In this document: one piece after another, positions 45,336 through 54,852 of the stretch
How the letters are laid out: every line of letters begins with the position of its first letter
Numbering within the stretch: the first letter of the stretch is position 1
DNA from: Aliikangiella coralliicola
GTDB lineage: Bacteria > Pseudomonadota > Gammaproteobacteria > Enterobacterales > Kangiellaceae
Direction of reading: 5' to 3'
Assembly (NCBI RefSeq): GCF_007004725.1
Contig: NZ_ML660165.1
Span: 496,001-560,000, forward strand
Length of the DNA: 64,000 nucleotides
The notes under the pieces: generated by a model
What the model was told of the DNA's origin: nothing
What the model saw: only the letters and a program-made list of their open reading frames with translations
The model's database searches: none
Made by a program: the position numbers and the translations under genes

Positions 45336-45371
45336 AAAAAAACCCTCGGTTCTTGCGAAGCGAGGGTTTTT
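45336..45371 (-). terminator. Attenuator terminator of the ilvIH leader
   Basis: On the minus strand AACCCTCG (45368-45361) pairs with CGAGGGTT (45348-45341), extended by flanking A/T pairs, with an inner TTC/GAA; seven T residues follow (45342-45336). It sits between the branched-chain-rich leader peptide and ilvI. Confidence 0.9.
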
Positions 45372-45385
45372 GAATTAGTTGCTAT

Positions 45386-45466
45386 TCATCCAGCCAACTC
45401 AAATCCCCGCAGAGAACAGAGGTTCACCACGACGACGAGGAGTTTGACAATGACTAGTTTTTGCAT
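45386..45466 (-). CDS. ilv leader peptide (26 aa) of the branched-chain attenuator
   Basis: A 26-codon frame beginning M-Q-K-L-V-I-V-K-L-L-V-V-V-V and containing six Val, six Leu and one Ile codons, mostly clustered in codons 4-16. A GGA lies 5-7 nt before the ATG. It ends 15 nt before the attenuator hairpin. Stalling at scarce Val-, Leu- or Ile-tRNA would let transcription continue into ilvIH, as in the ilvB and ilvG leaders of enterics. Confidence 0.9.
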   Translation of the reverse strand: MQKLVIVKLLVVVVNLCSLRGFELAG

Positions 45467-46074
45467 AATTTCCAATCTGTTACCGACTTAAACGTGTAGA
45501 TAAACTTAATGCCTTTCAGTGAATATCTTCGATCCCCCAGCAACTCCTAACAACAAGTTTACGCTACGGAATTAAGGCACTGAAAGCCATATCAATTGCA
45601 TTGGATTGTGGCTAGCTTGCCGAATAAGGTCAAGTAACTAAAAGCTATAAGGAGAAAATACCTGGATTTGACAATCATCTGAAGGATGATTAATCGAAGC
45701 AAAATTGCCTGATATACGCTTCGATTTTTGTACTGCACCGCAACAACCTGCTTTTTCTTTCATTTGCAACAGTGACACTTCTAACCATTTTTTGTACAAA
45801 GCTTAACCCATTGTTATCTGGTACGTTTTTACCACTTAATAATTTGTAAAACACCGGATTATTAATCCCCTACTAAAATCTCAATTTACTATAAAAATCA
45901 AAAGTTTAGTAAATGATTGCACCTCACTGGACAGAGGTCTAGCCTTAAATCCCCTGTTAACAAACCGGTTGTCTGCGTTGTACCGCTAGCAGGTTGGTGT
46001 GCAAAAACAAAAAAAGCACACCCGAAGTTGAAAATGAAATACCACGAAAGCTTTCGACTTAGGAGGAAACAACA
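45467..46074. other. 608-bp divergent intergenic region with a 5'-UTR hairpin
   Basis: Holds the promoters of the ilv leader (minus) and the pectinacetylesterase-like gene (plus). GGTGTGC (45996-46002) and GCACACC (46016-46022) form a 7-bp hairpin with an A-rich 13-nt loop, about 50 nt before the plus-strand start. CGAAGC (45695-45700)/GCTTCG (45718-45723) flanks a second weak stem next to GATTAATCGAA. No gene or RNA family recognised. Confidence 0.45.
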
Positions 46075-47478
46075 TTGAAATCACGAACAACCTTTAAATC
46101 AATTATCGCTATCGGATTACTATCCACTTCATTCAATGTCTTTGCAGAACTTGGGGACTATTCTTTCTGGCAAACGCTGGTTCACCTGTTTTCCCCACCA
46201 AAGGCAGATAACCCAGTAACCGAACAACAAGCTAACGCAAGCCAATATCCGTTGTTATCTAACGCGGGTAACTTTGAAGACGGATTCTCGCCGGGCGCTT
46301 ACTTATCATGGCAAACGATTCAGTTGGATGCCGGCACGGGCGCAACTTGTGGTAATGGATCACCTTACAAGTTTTTTGTTAATCGAGTTGCTCACAGTAG
46401 TAACACAATAATTTATATGGAAGGCGGCGGCGCCTGTTGGGACTACGAAAGCTGCACTGGTCAAACAGGGATCCGCGGCGCTCGTAATCCTAATGGTATT
46501 CCCGACGACTATATGAGCCTGCTCAATCCCGGCTCTAGCCTGGTAAGCCCATTAGTGTTTCGACTACATCCATGGACTTCAGTAAAAAGCCAAAACTGGA
46601 ATATGGTTTATGTTCCATACTGCACCGGTGATACTTATACCGGGGATAAAGTCGCACTCTATGAAGATCCCAGCGGCGAAAATGAACCACTGGTATGGCA
46701 TCACAATGGCGTTAAAAACATGCGGGCGGTTATCGCCTGGCTAAAAAACAATTTGCAAAGACCAGCCCAAATGTTAGTTTCCGGCTGTAGCGCAGGTAGC
46801 ACTGGAACTCTGGCGAACTATCACCCGATCCGTCGTGACATGGAACCCACTAAAGGCTTTTTGTTAGAAGATTCAGGGCCTGTTTACCCCGCACCAAAAG
46901 ATGGAAATACTGACGACTATCCATCAATTCTTCTTCACAACAAAATTCGCGATGCCTGGGGACTCGACCAAAATGGCAATGGTCCAATTCCTTATTTGAG
47001 TAACGAATTAATGGCGCTGGATACCAATGATATGGGGACACTTTATCGCGGTCTGGCAGAACATTATCCTAATGACCGCATGGGTCAAACCCATTTCTGG
47101 CAAGATCTGAACTACTCGTCCTATTCTTATGAGCGCTTTTATGATGACATTGCGAATGAAACTAATCAGGAATTAAAGGAACAAAAAATTCATCAGCGTT
47201 GGCACAAGGACACCAATAACTTGATTGCGGAGTTAGAGAGCTACGATAACTGGGGTTACTTTTTCCCTTACTTTCGAGATGTCAACGAAAGTCACTGTAC
47301 TACCATTATTGAATTCAACAACTCTGAAATTCAGGAAGATGGTTTAGAGCTTGATGACTTTGTTAATAATCTCATGAATGGTTCAGGTCCGGTGATGCAA
47401 GCTTCAGAAGAAGATACAGTGAGCGACTATGAGAAAGGATTCAACTTCCTTTACTGGCTACTCGATCAGCTTTTATAA
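46075..47478 (+). CDS. Exported pectinacetylesterase-family (Notum-like) hydrolase
   Basis: A 467-aa secreted alpha/beta-hydrolase-like protein. Signal peptide to about residue 24 (F-N-V-F-A/E). The family signature Y-M-E-G-G-G-A-C-W-D, the nucleophile V-S-G-C-S-A-G-S-T-G and later conserved N-E-S-H-C-T-T (probable catalytic His) match the pectinacetylesterase/Notum group, which deacetylates pectin in plants and depalmitoylates Wnt in animals. Bacterial substrates are unknown. The start is TTG at 46075, supported by a perfect AGGAGG 8 nt upstream and no competing ATG. No pectin-degradation genes nearby. Confidence 0.88.
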   Translation: MKSRTTFKSIIAIGLLSTSFNVFAELGDYSFWQTLVHLFSPPKADNPVTEQQANASQYPLLSNAGNFEDGFSPGAYLSWQTIQLDAGTGATCGNGSPYKFFVNRVAHSSNTIIYMEGGGACWDYESCTGQTGIRGARNPNGIPDDYMSLLNPGSSLVSPLVFRLHPWTSVKSQNWNMVYVPYCTGDTYTGDKVALYEDPSGENEPLVWHHNGVKNMRAVIAWLKNNLQRPAQMLVSGCSAGSTGTLANYHPIRRDMEPTKGFLLEDSGPVYPAPKDGNTDDYPSILLHNKIRDAWGLDQNGNGPIPYLSNELMALDTNDMGTLYRGLAEHYPNDRMGQTHFWQDLNYSSYSYERFYDDIANETNQELKEQKIHQRWHKDTNNLIAELESYDNWGYFFPYFRDVNESHCTTIIEFNNSEIQEDGLELDDFVNNLMNGSGPVMQASEEDTVSDYEKGFNFLYWLLDQLL

Positions 47479-47559
47479 AGCCGATTATTAATGTCACATT
47501 TGGTCTGAACTAATTCAACATAGCACTCTAATGAATTTTGGATAAGCTGTCTGATATTT

Positions 47560-47588
47560 GCAGGTTGGGTTACGCCAACCCAACCTGC
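47560..47588. repeat. Perfect 12-bp hairpin, REP-like, also possible terminator
   Basis: GCAGGTTGGGTT (47560-47571) and AACCCAACCTGC (47577-47588) flank ACGCC. The GTTGGGTTACGC...CAACC style is a widespread bacterial extragenic repeat. It lies between two converging genes and lacks a T-run. Confidence 0.65.
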
Positions 47589-47662
47589 AAAATAAATATT
47601 GTGATCAAATTTACTCCCACTCAATTAAGTTAAGAAAGAGCAGTTTTTAATTCAAATAGTTG

Positions 47663-48328
47663 CTATCGATATACCTGCTTTCGAAGCTCAGCCAATCGCT
47701 GTGCAAGGTATTGCTCGCGAGTTAATCCATCAGGATAAACATCCATTTCCATCACCTCTTTAACAATCTCTTTTTCCTTCTGTTTATAGGTTTTAAATTG
47801 AGGACTGGGATTATCGCGAAATTTTCTTTCTCTTTCAGCAGCGATCGCTTTATACTCATCGATAAGTACTTGGCCAATTTCTTTTGCTTGAGCCGAGTCT
47901 GGCGCGTGTTTGAGTAGTGCCAACTTCATCATCAAACTCTCTGCATTAGAAATTTTCTTCTGCTTTTCGAGCAGTTCGACTTCCTGGTTTAACTCAGCAA
48001 ACTGATTTTGTTTAGTCACGTCATCCAGTTGTTCTGCGTCTTCAAAAAACTGACGAAACCGATCTCTTGTGTGAAAAAGTGACTGATAATCTTGATAGGC
48101 ATCAATCAGTTTTTGATTATCTAAACTCAATTCGTTCAACGAACTAATACTGTTTTCTTTACCATCCAGCTTAGAAAGATTAGCTAGCGCAGCAGCGTCT
48201 TTGTTTATTGTGCCTTTGTTGACAACTGTTGGCTCTGTAGGCTTTTGATTAAATTGCCAATATCCAATCCCCAGGACAGCAAAAACAGCCGTCACAACAA
48301 GGGTTTTCTTTTGAGTTTTTTTTTGCAT
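47663..48328 (-). CDS. Membrane-anchored helical protein of unknown function
   Basis: A 221-aa protein with one N-terminal membrane anchor (about residues 8-24; V-V-T-A-V-F-A-V-L-G-I-G-Y-W), a low-complexity linker and a long, highly charged helical remainder, with an end reading Y-P-D-G-L-T-R-E-Q-Y-L-A-Q-R-L-A-E-L-R. Its layout recalls lipase foldases (LifO), which are anchored helical chaperones encoded near secreted esterases. The secreted esterase-like gene next door is convergent rather than in an operon, and I cannot see the LifO signature clearly, so this is only a suggestion. Confidence 0.6.
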   Translation of the reverse strand: MQKKTQKKTLVVTAVFAVLGIGYWQFNQKPTEPTVVNKGTINKDAAALANLSKLDGKENSISSLNELSLDNQKLIDAYQDYQSLFHTRDRFRQFFEDAEQLDDVTKQNQFAELNQEVELLEKQKKISNAESLMMKLALLKHAPDSAQAKEIGQVLIDEYKAIAAERERKFRDNPSPQFKTYKQKEKEIVKEVMEMDVYPDGLTREQYLAQRLAELRKQVYR

Positions 48329-48535
48329 CGTATTCTCACCGGTTTAACGAAGGTTATTTCAAGAGAATTACAACTACTCGAGTGAAATTAAAAAGTGCCA
48401 CCCCGTGTATCAATCAAATTAGTGTCGGGTTAATAATTAACAACCACCCTATCATACAAGTAAAAATCTGCAATCTTTTTTGGCGAATTTGAGCGAGGGG
48501 TATTATTCGATATTCAAGATCAAAAAAACTGGCAA

Positions 48536-51376
48536 CTACTTTATCTCTGAGCCAGATAAAAAGAGTTCAATTTGACTTTGTAATTGCAGGCAAGCCTGTT
48601 CCAGGTGAGGCATTTTTTTTGTATAAGAATCACTTTTTTGCGCCTTTGCCAAATGTTCAATTTCCTCAGAAATAGAACTTACCTTGATTCCGCCAACATT
48701 TCCCGAAAGACCTTTTATCGTGTGGGCAAAAAACGAGACATTCTTATCATCTTCTTCACTGACTGCTAAACTTAATTTCTCTAAATACTTAGGCGCTTCC
48801 TTAATGTAAGAGGCCAATAAAACTTGAAGTATATTTTCCTTTCCCAATACTCTTTTTAATGCGCTCTGTTTGTCCCAGACACCGTTTGCTTTTTTGAGTT
48901 TTGGCTCACTATCGTCTCGATATTCATCATCAGCTTTTAACCCCTTGTACTCTTCGAGAGGTTCGTTATTGAATATTTGTAAAGACTCCTGCTGTTCCTT
49001 GCTGCCCATTTTGCTCTCCATTTGTTTAGCACTAAATCGTTCCATACTGCTTTCTATGCTTTCTCGTTGCTCCGCCGGTGTACATAACCAGTAATGTAAA
49101 GTAGCTAATAAGCGGCTCGGCTCTAATGGTTTGGATAAATAGTCATTCATGCCAGCTTGCAGGCATTTCTGCTTGTCACCTTCCATTGCATTAGCGGTCA
49201 TTGCAACAATAACGATATCTTTGCCTTGTTCGCCCCCATCACCTGAGCGAATTAACTGGCTCGCCTGATAACCATCCATTTCAGGCATCTGGCAATCCAT
49301 CAGAACTAATTGGTAAAAATCCACCCGGCTAGCAGAACTAAGTAAACTTAGCGCGTGAGCGCCATTTTCAGCAATATCTGAACTCAACCCAAACTCATCT
49401 AACATTCCTAAAACAACTTGTTGATTAACAAAGTTATCCTCAACAACTAGTATTTTTGCTTTAGTTTGCTTAACCGCCGCTAATTGAGTTTGATCTAAAT
49501 TTTCATCGCTATCACTAACAACTTGTTGAGCGGCTGATTGCGGCGTACTACCACTAATGTCTTCGCTTTCAATATTTTTTTCGACAGAACTTGCTACCAC
49601 GTTAGTGAGATTAATAATTGCATTGGTCGCACTCAATAATGATCCAGTTACAGCCGGCTTGGGAAAGTGATAACAATAACCTCGATCAGAAAAATACTTT
49701 GAATTATATGAATGAGCCAGATCGGTCATAATAACCATCTTCATCGGTTTATTATTCTGTTCAGCCATCATCAGTTCGCCAAGTTCAATGCCGTTAACCG
49801 AGGATAAGCCCATGCTGATAAAAGCTGCGTCAAACGGTTTACTAGTGTCACAATCCGTTATTGCACTTGTTTTAGCTGGAAGAGAATGTTGTTTACATAA
49901 GTTAAGCGCCTCACGACTACTTTTTGCACCGAATGCTTGCGCTCCCCAATTTCTTAATTGCTTACAAATCACTTCCCGACTATCCAAATTTTCGTCAACA
50001 ACCAAAATTTTTAACTTAGTAATATTCTCTTCAGGAATTAATGGTATTGCATCTTCACTGGCATAAAGCTCTACTGAAAATTCAAATTGGCTGCCGCGTC
50101 CTGGTTGGCTGTTGACGTGAATTTCTCCGCCCATTAGCTCGCATAGTTTATTACTAATTGATAACCCTAACCCGGTACCCCCAAACTCCCGAGTCGTTGA
50201 TGCATCCACCTGGGTAAAAGCGTCAAATAATGTTTCAACTTTGTCAGCCTCAATCCCTACTCCGGTATCAATTACAACACAACTGAACAGCAAACTTTCT
50301 TCTTTCAAGCTATCAAGACTAGCACGGATAACCACTTGGCCTTCCGAGGTAAACTTCACGGCATTGCCGATAAGGTTGGTTAGAATCTGACGTAACCGGT
50401 TAGGATCTCCTTTTACTTTTGATACTTTAATTTCCGTTAAATCAGCAACCAACACAACGCCTTTGTCTTCAGCTCTTAGTGCCATCGCCTCTGCAAGTTC
50501 CCCTAACATTTTAACCAGGTCGAAACTAATCACTTCAAGTTCCATTTTTCCAGCTTCAACTTTAGAAAAATCCAAAATATCGTTAATTAAAGCAAGCAAT
50601 GATTGTGCACTGGATTTAGCTAAACTAGCTTTATGTCTTTGGGTGTCTGTCAGCTCAGTTTTTAACAATAATCGTAGCATGCCAAGTACACCGTTCATCG
50701 GCGTTCTGATTTCATGAGACATGTTTGCAAGAAACTCAGACTTGGCCTGATTCGCCAATTTCAATTCTTTAACACTAGTTGCAACATGCTTTTCAAGATT
50801 TTCAACAAGCTCAAAGAAAAACTGATTAAACCGTCCAAGCACGACGATAAAAATGGCCGCTAAGAAACAGAAAGAGAGAGCAAATGCTAACCAGGAAGAC
50901 CAGGCCATATTGTATAAATTGAAGTCTGTCTGAAAAGTAATTTTTTCTGTCGACACCAAAAATAACATGGTTAAGATTATCATCAGAGAAATACAGAAAA
51001 ACACAAATCCTGCTCGCTTGCCGAACAAAATCGTGGATATGATGACTGAACCGAGCAAAAAAGGAATGCCGTTTCCAGTTAAACCAAATTTAAAAGTTCC
51101 CGCAATACCAACAATTAGGAATGCACCCATAATCATACCTGCGCGTAACGGGAGTGGAATTTTTTTTCTGAAAAGTGTCGTACTAATAATGGCAGTGACA
51201 ACCAGAATATGAACCGTCATAATCGGTAGATAGCCAAGATCTCGAATTCGTAATAACGAACCGATTAACGCCGGAATCGCGACAATACTGAATATCACAA
51301 GAATTAAATTAACCAGGCTGCTTTTTAGTTTAATGACAGATAATCGCCTGGCATCAATTAATTCTTGTTTGTTCAT
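48536..51376 (-). CDS. Hybrid sensor kinase: six-helix sensor, HisKA, HATPase, two receivers, HPt
   Basis: A kinase of about 946 aa: six hydrophobic spans (to about residue 185) without periplasmic domain, a coiled region, H-box S-H-E-I-R-T-P (His221), HATPase_c, receiver 1, receiver 2 (Asp694 in M-D-C-Q-M-P-E-M-D-G), and a C-terminal HPt (His885 in A-H-T-I-K-G). Receiver 1 lacks its phosphoacceptor: F-D-A-A-F-I-S-M-G-L has Ser521 where the paralogue at 54853 has Asp. I start at the ATG at 51376; a TTG at 51433 would add 19 residues, but its GGAGG is too far upstream. It is a clear paralogue of the 2043-aa kinase and lies downstream of modABC on the same strand. Confidence 0.93.
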   Translation of the reverse strand: MNKQELIDARRLSVIKLKSSLVNLILVIFSIVAIPALIGSLLRIRDLGYLPIMTVHILVVTAIISTTLFRKKIPLPLRAGMIMGAFLIVGIAGTFKFGLTGNGIPFLLGSVIISTILFGKRAGFVFFCISLMIILTMLFLVSTEKITFQTDFNLYNMAWSSWLAFALSFCFLAAIFIVVLGRFNQFFFELVENLEKHVATSVKELKLANQAKSEFLANMSHEIRTPMNGVLGMLRLLLKTELTDTQRHKASLAKSSAQSLLALINDILDFSKVEAGKMELEVISFDLVKMLGELAEAMALRAEDKGVVLVADLTEIKVSKVKGDPNRLRQILTNLIGNAVKFTSEGQVVIRASLDSLKEESLLFSCVVIDTGVGIEADKVETLFDAFTQVDASTTREFGGTGLGLSISNKLCELMGGEIHVNSQPGRGSQFEFSVELYASEDAIPLIPEENITKLKILVVDENLDSREVICKQLRNWGAQAFGAKSSREALNLCKQHSLPAKTSAITDCDTSKPFDAAFISMGLSSVNGIELGELMMAEQNNKPMKMVIMTDLAHSYNSKYFSDRGYCYHFPKPAVTGSLLSATNAIINLTNVVASSVEKNIESEDISGSTPQSAAQQVVSDSDENLDQTQLAAVKQTKAKILVVEDNFVNQQVVLGMLDEFGLSSDIAENGAHALSLLSSASRVDFYQLVLMDCQMPEMDGYQASQLIRSGDGGEQGKDIVIVAMTANAMEGDKQKCLQAGMNDYLSKPLEPSRLLATLHYWLCTPAEQRESIESSMERFSAKQMESKMGSKEQQESLQIFNNEPLEEYKGLKADDEYRDDSEPKLKKANGVWDKQSALKRVLGKENILQVLLASYIKEAPKYLEKLSLAVSEEDDKNVSFFAHTIKGLSGNVGGIKVSSISEEIEHLAKAQKSDSYTKKMPHLEQACLQLQSQIELFLSGSEIK

Positions 51377-51486
51377 AAAACTCTTGGTAAACAGTGATGA
51401 AGTTTGGTTGGCTAAGTGACTAGTATAGCTCAAAAAAGCTAAAAAAGAGTTTCCTCCTCCTTGCCCTAAATCATCTCAACTCCTTC

Positions 51487-51502
51487 AATTTTGCGCAAAA
51501 TT
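51487..51502. promoter_or_regulatory. Perfect 16-bp palindrome between modC and the hybrid kinase gene
   Basis: AATTTTGCGCAAAATT is fully self-complementary, 60 bp after modC and about 110 bp before the kinase start. It may be an operator; it could not form a loop-bearing terminator. Confidence 0.35.
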
Positions 51503-51561
51503 ACCTGCGAACATTTTTTGGAGACGAATAATTAAACGAGATAACCTCAACAGCGAGCATT

Positions 51562-52641
51562 CTATTGAACCACTGAAACAGCTTTTATCTGTGCAAAAAC
51601 CTTTTGCGCCGGTCGTAAATTGAGTATCACGCGAGAATAGTCAGAAATCTTGGCTAACAATTCGGTGTTATTGAGTGACAAGCGAACCATACACTGTCCA
51701 TTTCCTGTAGCGTCACCGATTTCAATGACTTGGCACTCGAAAACATTCAAAACGCTGGTTTGTTGTGGCTTCTGTAAGGTAATGCTGATATCCCTGGCAT
51801 TTAAGTGAAGTCTAATTAACTGCTCATCACTAACATTTTGTCTTGGCATATAAATAGTATGTCCATCAATTTTTACTTCGGTCAGACAATATTCATTGCA
51901 AGCGCTAATGACTTGTCCAAATAACAATGTAAAGGGTTCATCAGCCATCATGTCTTGAAGAATATGATCAGAGAGTACTCGTTTGATGTCACCATGCTTA
52001 ACAATTTTCCCTCGTTCCAAAACGACGATATAAGTCGCCAGGCGAGTCACTTCTTCAACACTATGACTCACGTACAAAATGGGAATAGACAATTCTCTAT
52101 GTAGATTTTCGAGATATTCCATTACCTCTTGTTTACGCTTGCGATCTAAAGAAGCCAGTGGTTCGTCCATTAGTAGTATTTCTGGCTTCATCATCAAAGC
52201 TCTGGCAATAGCGACTCGTTGTTTTTCTCCACCGGATAATAAAGCAGCATTATTCGAAAGCAATTGAGAAATTCCCATTAACTCGACAATACGTTCAAAC
52301 TCTTCTTGATTAACACCTGAGTGCGCCCGCTTTCTACCATAATTTAAATTTTCCAACACATTCAAGTGTTCAAATAATGCAGACTCTTGAAAAACATATC
52401 CAATGGGTCTTTGATGAACCGGTAAAAATTGGTCAGCTGATTGCCATTGTTGCTCTCCAAATTTCAGCTGGCCGCCCGCAATTTTTTCAAGGCCAGCAAT
52501 ACAGCGCAGTAAGGTCGTTTTGCCGGCCCCTGACTGTCCAAATACAGCAGTAATACCGCTAACAGGTATATTTAGTTCAATATCAAAATAAAAATTTGGA
52601 TTTCGAAAACTAAACTTTGCTGAGATATTATTGTTATTCAA
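51562..52641 (-). CDS. modC: Molybdate ABC transporter ATP-binding protein
   Basis: A 359-aa ATPase: Walker A G-Q-S-G-A-G-K-T-T, Q-loop region V-F-Q-E-S-A-L-F, signature L-L-S-G-G-E-K-Q-R, Walker B I-L-L-M-D-E-P-L-A, H-loop S-H-S-V, and a C-terminal molybdopterin-binding (TOBE) domain from about 285. It energises ModB. The start is TTG (52641), as no ATG is in frame before Walker A. It is separated from modB by 193 bp with no visible terminator. Confidence 0.95.
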   Translation of the reverse strand: MNNNNISAKFSFRNPNFYFDIELNIPVSGITAVFGQSGAGKTTLLRCIAGLEKIAGGQLKFGEQQWQSADQFLPVHQRPIGYVFQESALFEHLNVLENLNYGRKRAHSGVNQEEFERIVELMGISQLLSNNAALLSGGEKQRVAIARALMMKPEILLMDEPLASLDRKRKQEVMEYLENLHRELSIPILYVSHSVEEVTRLATYIVVLERGKIVKHGDIKRVLSDHILQDMMADEPFTLLFGQVISACNEYCLTEVKIDGHTIYMPRQNVSDEQLIRLHLNARDISITLQKPQQTSVLNVFECQVIEIGDATGNGQCMVRLSLNNTELLAKISDYSRVILNLRPAQKVFAQIKAVSVVQ

Positions 52642-52834
52642 ATCATTTACTCTATATTTAAATTTCTCGTACTTATTATTAATTTTTATCAGTCAACTCT
52701 AATAAAATCCTTTGAGCTTCGATTTGCAAAAGCGCTTTTTTATTCAGTTAGTTTTCGTTATTAAATACTCTTTTAACGATATAACTTTAAACCTGAAACC
52801 CTACACCTTAATTCTTTAATCTTGAAACATCGAG

Positions 52835-53527
52835 CTAAACGCCGATTATCTTGCTGGTACTCTTTTTATTGTTAAACAGGTATACCATCGTTAATACAAT
52901 AAACGAAAAAATAATCATACCAGCAGACAACCAGTGGGCTTGAGTATATTCCATTGCCTCAACATGATCATAAATTTGAACCGATATCACACGAGTGACT
53001 TCGGGAATATTCCCGCCAACCATCAAAACAACGCCGAATTCTCCGACAGTATGGGCGAAACCCAAAATCGTCGCCGTGATAAACCCTGGCCTCGCAAGTG
53101 GCACCACGATAGAAAAAAAACGATCCCAGGGACCTGCGCGCAAAGTTGCAGCAGCTTCTAACGGCTTCTCTCCGATAGCCTCTATAGCATTTTGAATTGG
53201 CTGAACAACGAAAGGCAGCGAATAAAAAATTGAAGCGATGACAAGCCCCCAAAAAGTAAAAGGTAATGTGCCAATTCCCAAGGCCGTAGTAAACTTACCA
53301 ATAGGACCATTGGGCCCCATAGCTAACAATAAATAAAAGCCCAGAACCGTCGGAGGCAACACCAGCGGGAGTGCAACGATAGCACCGATCGGTCCCTTCC
53401 AAAAAGATCGCGTGCGGGCCAACCACCATGCTAAAGGGGTTCCTAAGATAAGTAACAGCGCGGTGGTCACACTCGCAATCTTGATGGTTAGCCAGATAGC
53501 ACTCAGATCGCCTTCTGTAAATCCCAC
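52835..53527 (-). CDS. modB: Molybdate ABC transporter permease
   Basis: A 230-aa inner-membrane permease with about five helices and the EAA loop A-A-A-T-L-R-A-G-P-W-D-R-F that docks ModC. Its GTG start shares a G with the TAG stop of modA (TAGTG), which strongly implies translational coupling. Confidence 0.95.
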   Translation of the reverse strand: MGFTEGDLSAIWLTIKIASVTTALLLILGTPLAWWLARTRSFWKGPIGAIVALPLVLPPTVLGFYLLLAMGPNGPIGKFTTALGIGTLPFTFWGLVIASIFYSLPFVVQPIQNAIEAIGEKPLEAAATLRAGPWDRFFSIVVPLARPGFITATILGFAHTVGEFGVVLMVGGNIPEVTRVISVQIYDHVEAMEYTQAHWLSAGMIIFSFIVLTMVYLFNNKKSTSKIIGV

Positions 53528-54462
53528 TAGTAGACTCCTTCGTTATTATTTTTCACTTTATCGCGCTTCATCAAATGATGGACTGGTTGAGCGCTATTTG
53601 TTTGCATTGCTTTGTAACCATACGCATGAATGATGTGAGTAGCACGAGTGGTGCGCAAAAACTTCAAAAATTCGCTAGCAGTTGAGTTTGCCTTCGCTCG
53701 CTTTAATATAACAGCGTCTTGAAAAATTGGCTGATGTAGCTCGCCTGGAACCCGCCAAAAAGAACCAGAGCGGTGCTTTGCCTCTCCAGATTCAGACATG
53801 CCAATCACCTGGGAAAGCGCTAAAAAGCCTACTTGAGCATTACCCGACGCGACAAATTGATAAGTTTGTGCGATATTTTCACCATAAACCAATTTATTCT
53901 TAACGCTTTCATAAAGATTAAGACTGTCTAAAACTTGTTTTGCCGCCAACCCATAAGGTGCTAACTTAGGATTAGCCAACGCGAGCTTTTTAACAACATT
54001 TGACTGAATAGTTTTTGCACCGTTAAACGATAACCCAGCTTGATTTGACCAAAGCACTAACTCCCCCTGAGCGTAGGTAAACCGACTACCCTTCACTACC
54101 AGCCCTGCTTGCTCTAGCGCGGCGGGTTTATGTTGATCCGCAGACAGAAAAACATCAAATGGTGCCCCGTTTTTTATCTGCGCAAAAATTTTGCCGGAAG
54201 AGCCAGGTATTAATCTTACTTTTCGACCACTCTGTTTTTCAAACTTGTTCGATATCACTTTAAGCGGCGCATAAAAATTAGCTGCGACAGCGACATTGAT
54301 AGCTTCGTTATCGATAGTTTCGTTATTAATAGCCACACGATTAATACTCACACCGTCGTCAGCGCTGCCCCCTCGCAACGCGGGTGAATATCCAAGTATC
54401 CCAACCAACAACATCAGCTGACAAAGAAAAAAACCACCATTAGCAATAAAGCGATGAATCAT
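53527..54462 (-). CDS. modA: Molybdate ABC transporter substrate-binding protein
   Basis: A 311-aa periplasmic binding protein. After a signal sequence and a 20-residue insert with a repeated N-x-x-I-x-N-E pattern, the mature domain reads N-V-A-V-A-A-N-F-Y-A-P-L-K, G-S-S-G-K-I-F-A-Q-I, G-A-P-F-D-V-F-L-S-A-D and Y-A-Q-G-E-L-V-L-W-S, the usual ModA oxyanion contacts. First gene of modABC. I saw no ModE site or moco riboswitch upstream. Confidence 0.94.
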   Translation of the reverse strand: MIHRFIANGGFFLCQLMLLVGILGYSPALRGGSADDGVSINRVAINNETIDNEAINVAVAANFYAPLKVISNKFEKQSGRKVRLIPGSSGKIFAQIKNGAPFDVFLSADQHKPAALEQAGLVVKGSRFTYAQGELVLWSNQAGLSFNGAKTIQSNVVKKLALANPKLAPYGLAAKQVLDSLNLYESVKNKLVYGENIAQTYQFVASGNAQVGFLALSQVIGMSESGEAKHRSGSFWRVPGELHQPIFQDAVILKRAKANSTASEFLKFLRTTRATHIIHAYGYKAMQTNSAQPVHHLMKRDKVKNNNEGVY

Positions 54463-54852
54463 TTGTGTAAAGGTTCTCGTTTATATGATTATCAGTATTC
54501 GATGCAAGATTAAAACTATTGGGGTTCAGGCTGAGCTTTGTTTACCCCCGCACCTATTTAAAGTATAAGCTAAATCAATTTTGAATGATTGAATTGATTT
54601 CGATCATATTAGACAGTTTGAAGACTTCTTCAACTTCGCAAATACCAGTAGCACCAACTCAAATATCGCCAAAATTCAACGAACAGAAAGAAGCCCGGTT
54701 CAAAGCGTTCTACCTTGCTTAACCCACTAAAGCGACTATGCTTAAACAACTAGTTGTCTTCGATAATACACCGATTTATCTCATTTATGAAAACTTCGAA
54801 TATTGCTCGTAATACTCCGGGCAAAATTCGTAGATAGCTTTAAGGAAAAAGA
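54463..54852. other. 390-bp divergent intergenic region
   Basis: Lies between modA (minus) and the giant kinase gene (plus). A short CAACTAGTTG palindrome at 54748 is present. No recognisable ModE operator, moco-riboswitch core or ORF was seen. Confidence 0.4.

Noticed and set aside
54463-54852. ModE operator or molybdenum-cofactor riboswitch upstream of modA
   Set aside because: I looked for the ModE TATA-rich dyad and a moco-type stem and saw neither.
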